From: Buttiauxella ferragutiae
GTDB lineage: Bacteria; Pseudomonadota; Gammaproteobacteria; Enterobacterales; Enterobacteriaceae
Strand: one strand, 5' to 3'
Assembly (NCBI RefSeq): GCF_001654915.1
Contig: NZ_LXEQ01000038.1
Length of the DNA stretch: 64,000 nt
The position numbers were made by a program, and so were the translations under genes. The notes under the pieces were generated by a model. That model was not told where the DNA came from. It saw only the letters and a list, made by a program, of their open reading frames with translations, and did no database searches. Shown here in pieces: positions 63,057 through 64,000 of the stretch. Positions within the stretch are counted from its first letter, which is position 1, and each line of letters opens with the position of its first letter.

Positions 63057-63091
63057 CTTTAAAAACTGCCCTGTTGCGACAGTTTTTAAAG
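63057..63091 (+). other. Perfect 12-bp stem between sdhB and sucA
   Basis: CTTTAAAAACTG (63057-63068) pairs with CAGTTTTTAAAG (63080-63091) around an 11-base loop. The T5 lies within the second arm, so it could be an attenuator that lowers readthrough from sdhB into sucA, or a processing site. Confidence 0.5.
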
Positions 63092-63221
63092 GTTCCTTCG
63101 CGAGCTGCCTGACAAGTTAATGGCTCGTTGTTGTGAACCCCGGTAATGCGTACAACTTCTGTATTCTGTACGTAATAGTTATTCACGGCGAAATAAGCAT
63201 ATAAATGCTTAAGGGATCACG

Positions 63222-64000
63222 ATGCAGAACGGCGAAATGAAAGCCTGGCTGGATTCCTCTTACCTGGCAGGTGCAAACCAGTCCTGGATAGAGCAGCTCT
63301 ATGAAGACTTCTTAACCGATCCTGACTCTGTTGATGCGCACTGGCGCTCAATGTTCCAGCAATTACCTGGAACCGGGGCCAGACCGGATCAATTCCATTC
63401 CAAAACACGTGATTATTTCCGTCGTCTGGCGAAGGATGCCTCACGTTATTCCACCGCAATTACCGACCCTGACACTGACGTTAAGCAAGTCAAAGTCTTG
63501 CAGCTGATCAACGCCTGGCGTTTCCGTGGGCATCAAGCTGCAAATCTTGACCCGCTTGGCCTGTGGAAGCAGGACGCGGTTCCCGATCTGGACCCAGCCT
63601 TCCATAATCTGACTGATGCTGATCTTCAGGAAACCTTCAACGTGGGTTCTTTTGCCAGCGGCAAAGAAACCATGAAGCTGGCTGACCTGATTGATGCGCT
63701 CGAACAGACTTACGGCGGTTCAATCGGTGCGGAATATATGCACATCACCAGCACCGAAGAGAAACGCTGGATTCAGCAGCGTATTGAATCGGTTGTCGGT
63801 CACTCAACATTTACTGTTGAAGAGAAAAAACGCTTCCTGAGCGAACTGACCGCAGCAGAAGGCCTTGAGCGTTACCTGGGCGCGAAATTCCCAGGAGCTA
63901 AACGCTTCTCGCTGGAAGGCGGTGACGCACTGGTGCCAATGCTCAAAGAGATGATCCGCCATGCGGGTAAGAGCGGCACACGTGAAGTGGTTCTGGGCAT
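63222..64000 (+). CDS. sucA: 2-oxoglutarate dehydrogenase E1 component (cut by window end)
   Basis: First 259 codons; the frame stays open to the edge. Thiamine-diphosphate-dependent decarboxylase of the 2-oxoglutarate dehydrogenase complex. The N-terminus MQNGEMKAWLDSSYLAGANQ (E2-binding arm), YEDFLTDPDSVD, INAWRFRGHQAANLDPLG and YMHITSTEEKRW match SucA. ATG 63222 follows AAGGGATCACG. Downstream of sdhCDAB, as in E. coli, with 275 bases between. Confidence 0.96.
   Translation, partial: MQNGEMKAWLDSSYLAGANQSWIEQLYEDFLTDPDSVDAHWRSMFQQLPGTGARPDQFHSKTRDYFRRLAKDASRYSTAITDPDTDVKQVKVLQLINAWRFRGHQAANLDPLGLWKQDAVPDLDPAFHNLTDADLQETFNVGSFASGKETMKLADLIDALEQTYGGSIGAEYMHITSTEEKRWIQQRIESVVGHSTFTVEEKKRFLSELTAAEGLERYLGAKFPGAKRFSLEGGDALVPMLKEMIRHAGKSGTREVVLG

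Overview
The window is a chromosomal segment from an enterobacterium of the Escherichia/Salmonella/Enterobacter group. The evidence is near full-length matches, in matching order, to E. coli K-12 genes: flk-pdxB-usg-truA-dedA-accD-folC-dedD-cvpA-purF-ubiX-argT-hisJQMP, then yfcH-folX-yfcG-yfcF-yfcE-yfcD, pta-ackA, yfbV-yfbU-yfbT-yfbS-yfbR-alaA, and lrhA-nuoA..N. The genus cannot be fixed from the sequence alone. No rRNA, tRNA, CRISPR array, complete insertion sequence or prophage was seen.

Layout. (1) 1-1265 is an AT-rich accessory patch: the C-terminal tip of an Rhs polymorphic toxin, a candidate immunity lipoprotein broken by one extra A in an A7 run, and an orphan Rhs core fragment that abuts the stop codon of flk. 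(2) 1266-9199 carries flk (minus strand) and the pdxB...dedD housekeeping cluster (vitamin B6, tRNA modification, fatty acid, folate). (3) 9200-16726 holds cvpA-purF behind a consensus PurR operator, ubiX, and the basic amino acid ABC importer argT-hisJQMP with sigma54-type promoters and NtrC-like sites. (4) 16805-20876 contains small enzymes (yfcH, folX, two glutathione transferases, yfcE, yfcD). (5) 20877-31310 contains two unrecognised small minus-strand genes where E. coli has yfcC, then the pta/ackA acetate pathway and yfbV-alaA. (6) 31311-49270 is lrhA and the complete 13-gene nuo operon for respiratory complex I (nuoC and nuoD fused), with an ERIC-like element between nuoF and nuoG and a terminator after nuoN. 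(7) 49316-64000 jumps to a region that in E. coli lies on the other side of the terminus: an extra chemoreceptor, a thiouracil-desulfidase/DUF1722 fusion, phr, ybgI, pxpB, pxpC (no pxpA), nei, a lipoprotein, gltA, sdhCDAB and the start of sucA. A single inversion across the terminus relative to E. coli K-12 would produce this junction.

Metabolically, complex I, succinate dehydrogenase, citrate synthase and the start of 2-oxoglutarate dehydrogenase form the core of aerobic respiration and the TCA cycle; pta-ackA is the acetate overflow route; LrhA, next to nuo, is a motility regulator, and a chemoreceptor with a FliA-type promoter sits on the far side of nuo.

Two dispersed repeat families punctuate the intergenic spaces: a CCCTCACCCT...GGGTGAGGG palindromic family at six loci near gene 3' ends, and ERIC-like elements, including two copies of a 55-bp derivative explained by an exact 70-bp deletion between CTGCA repeats.
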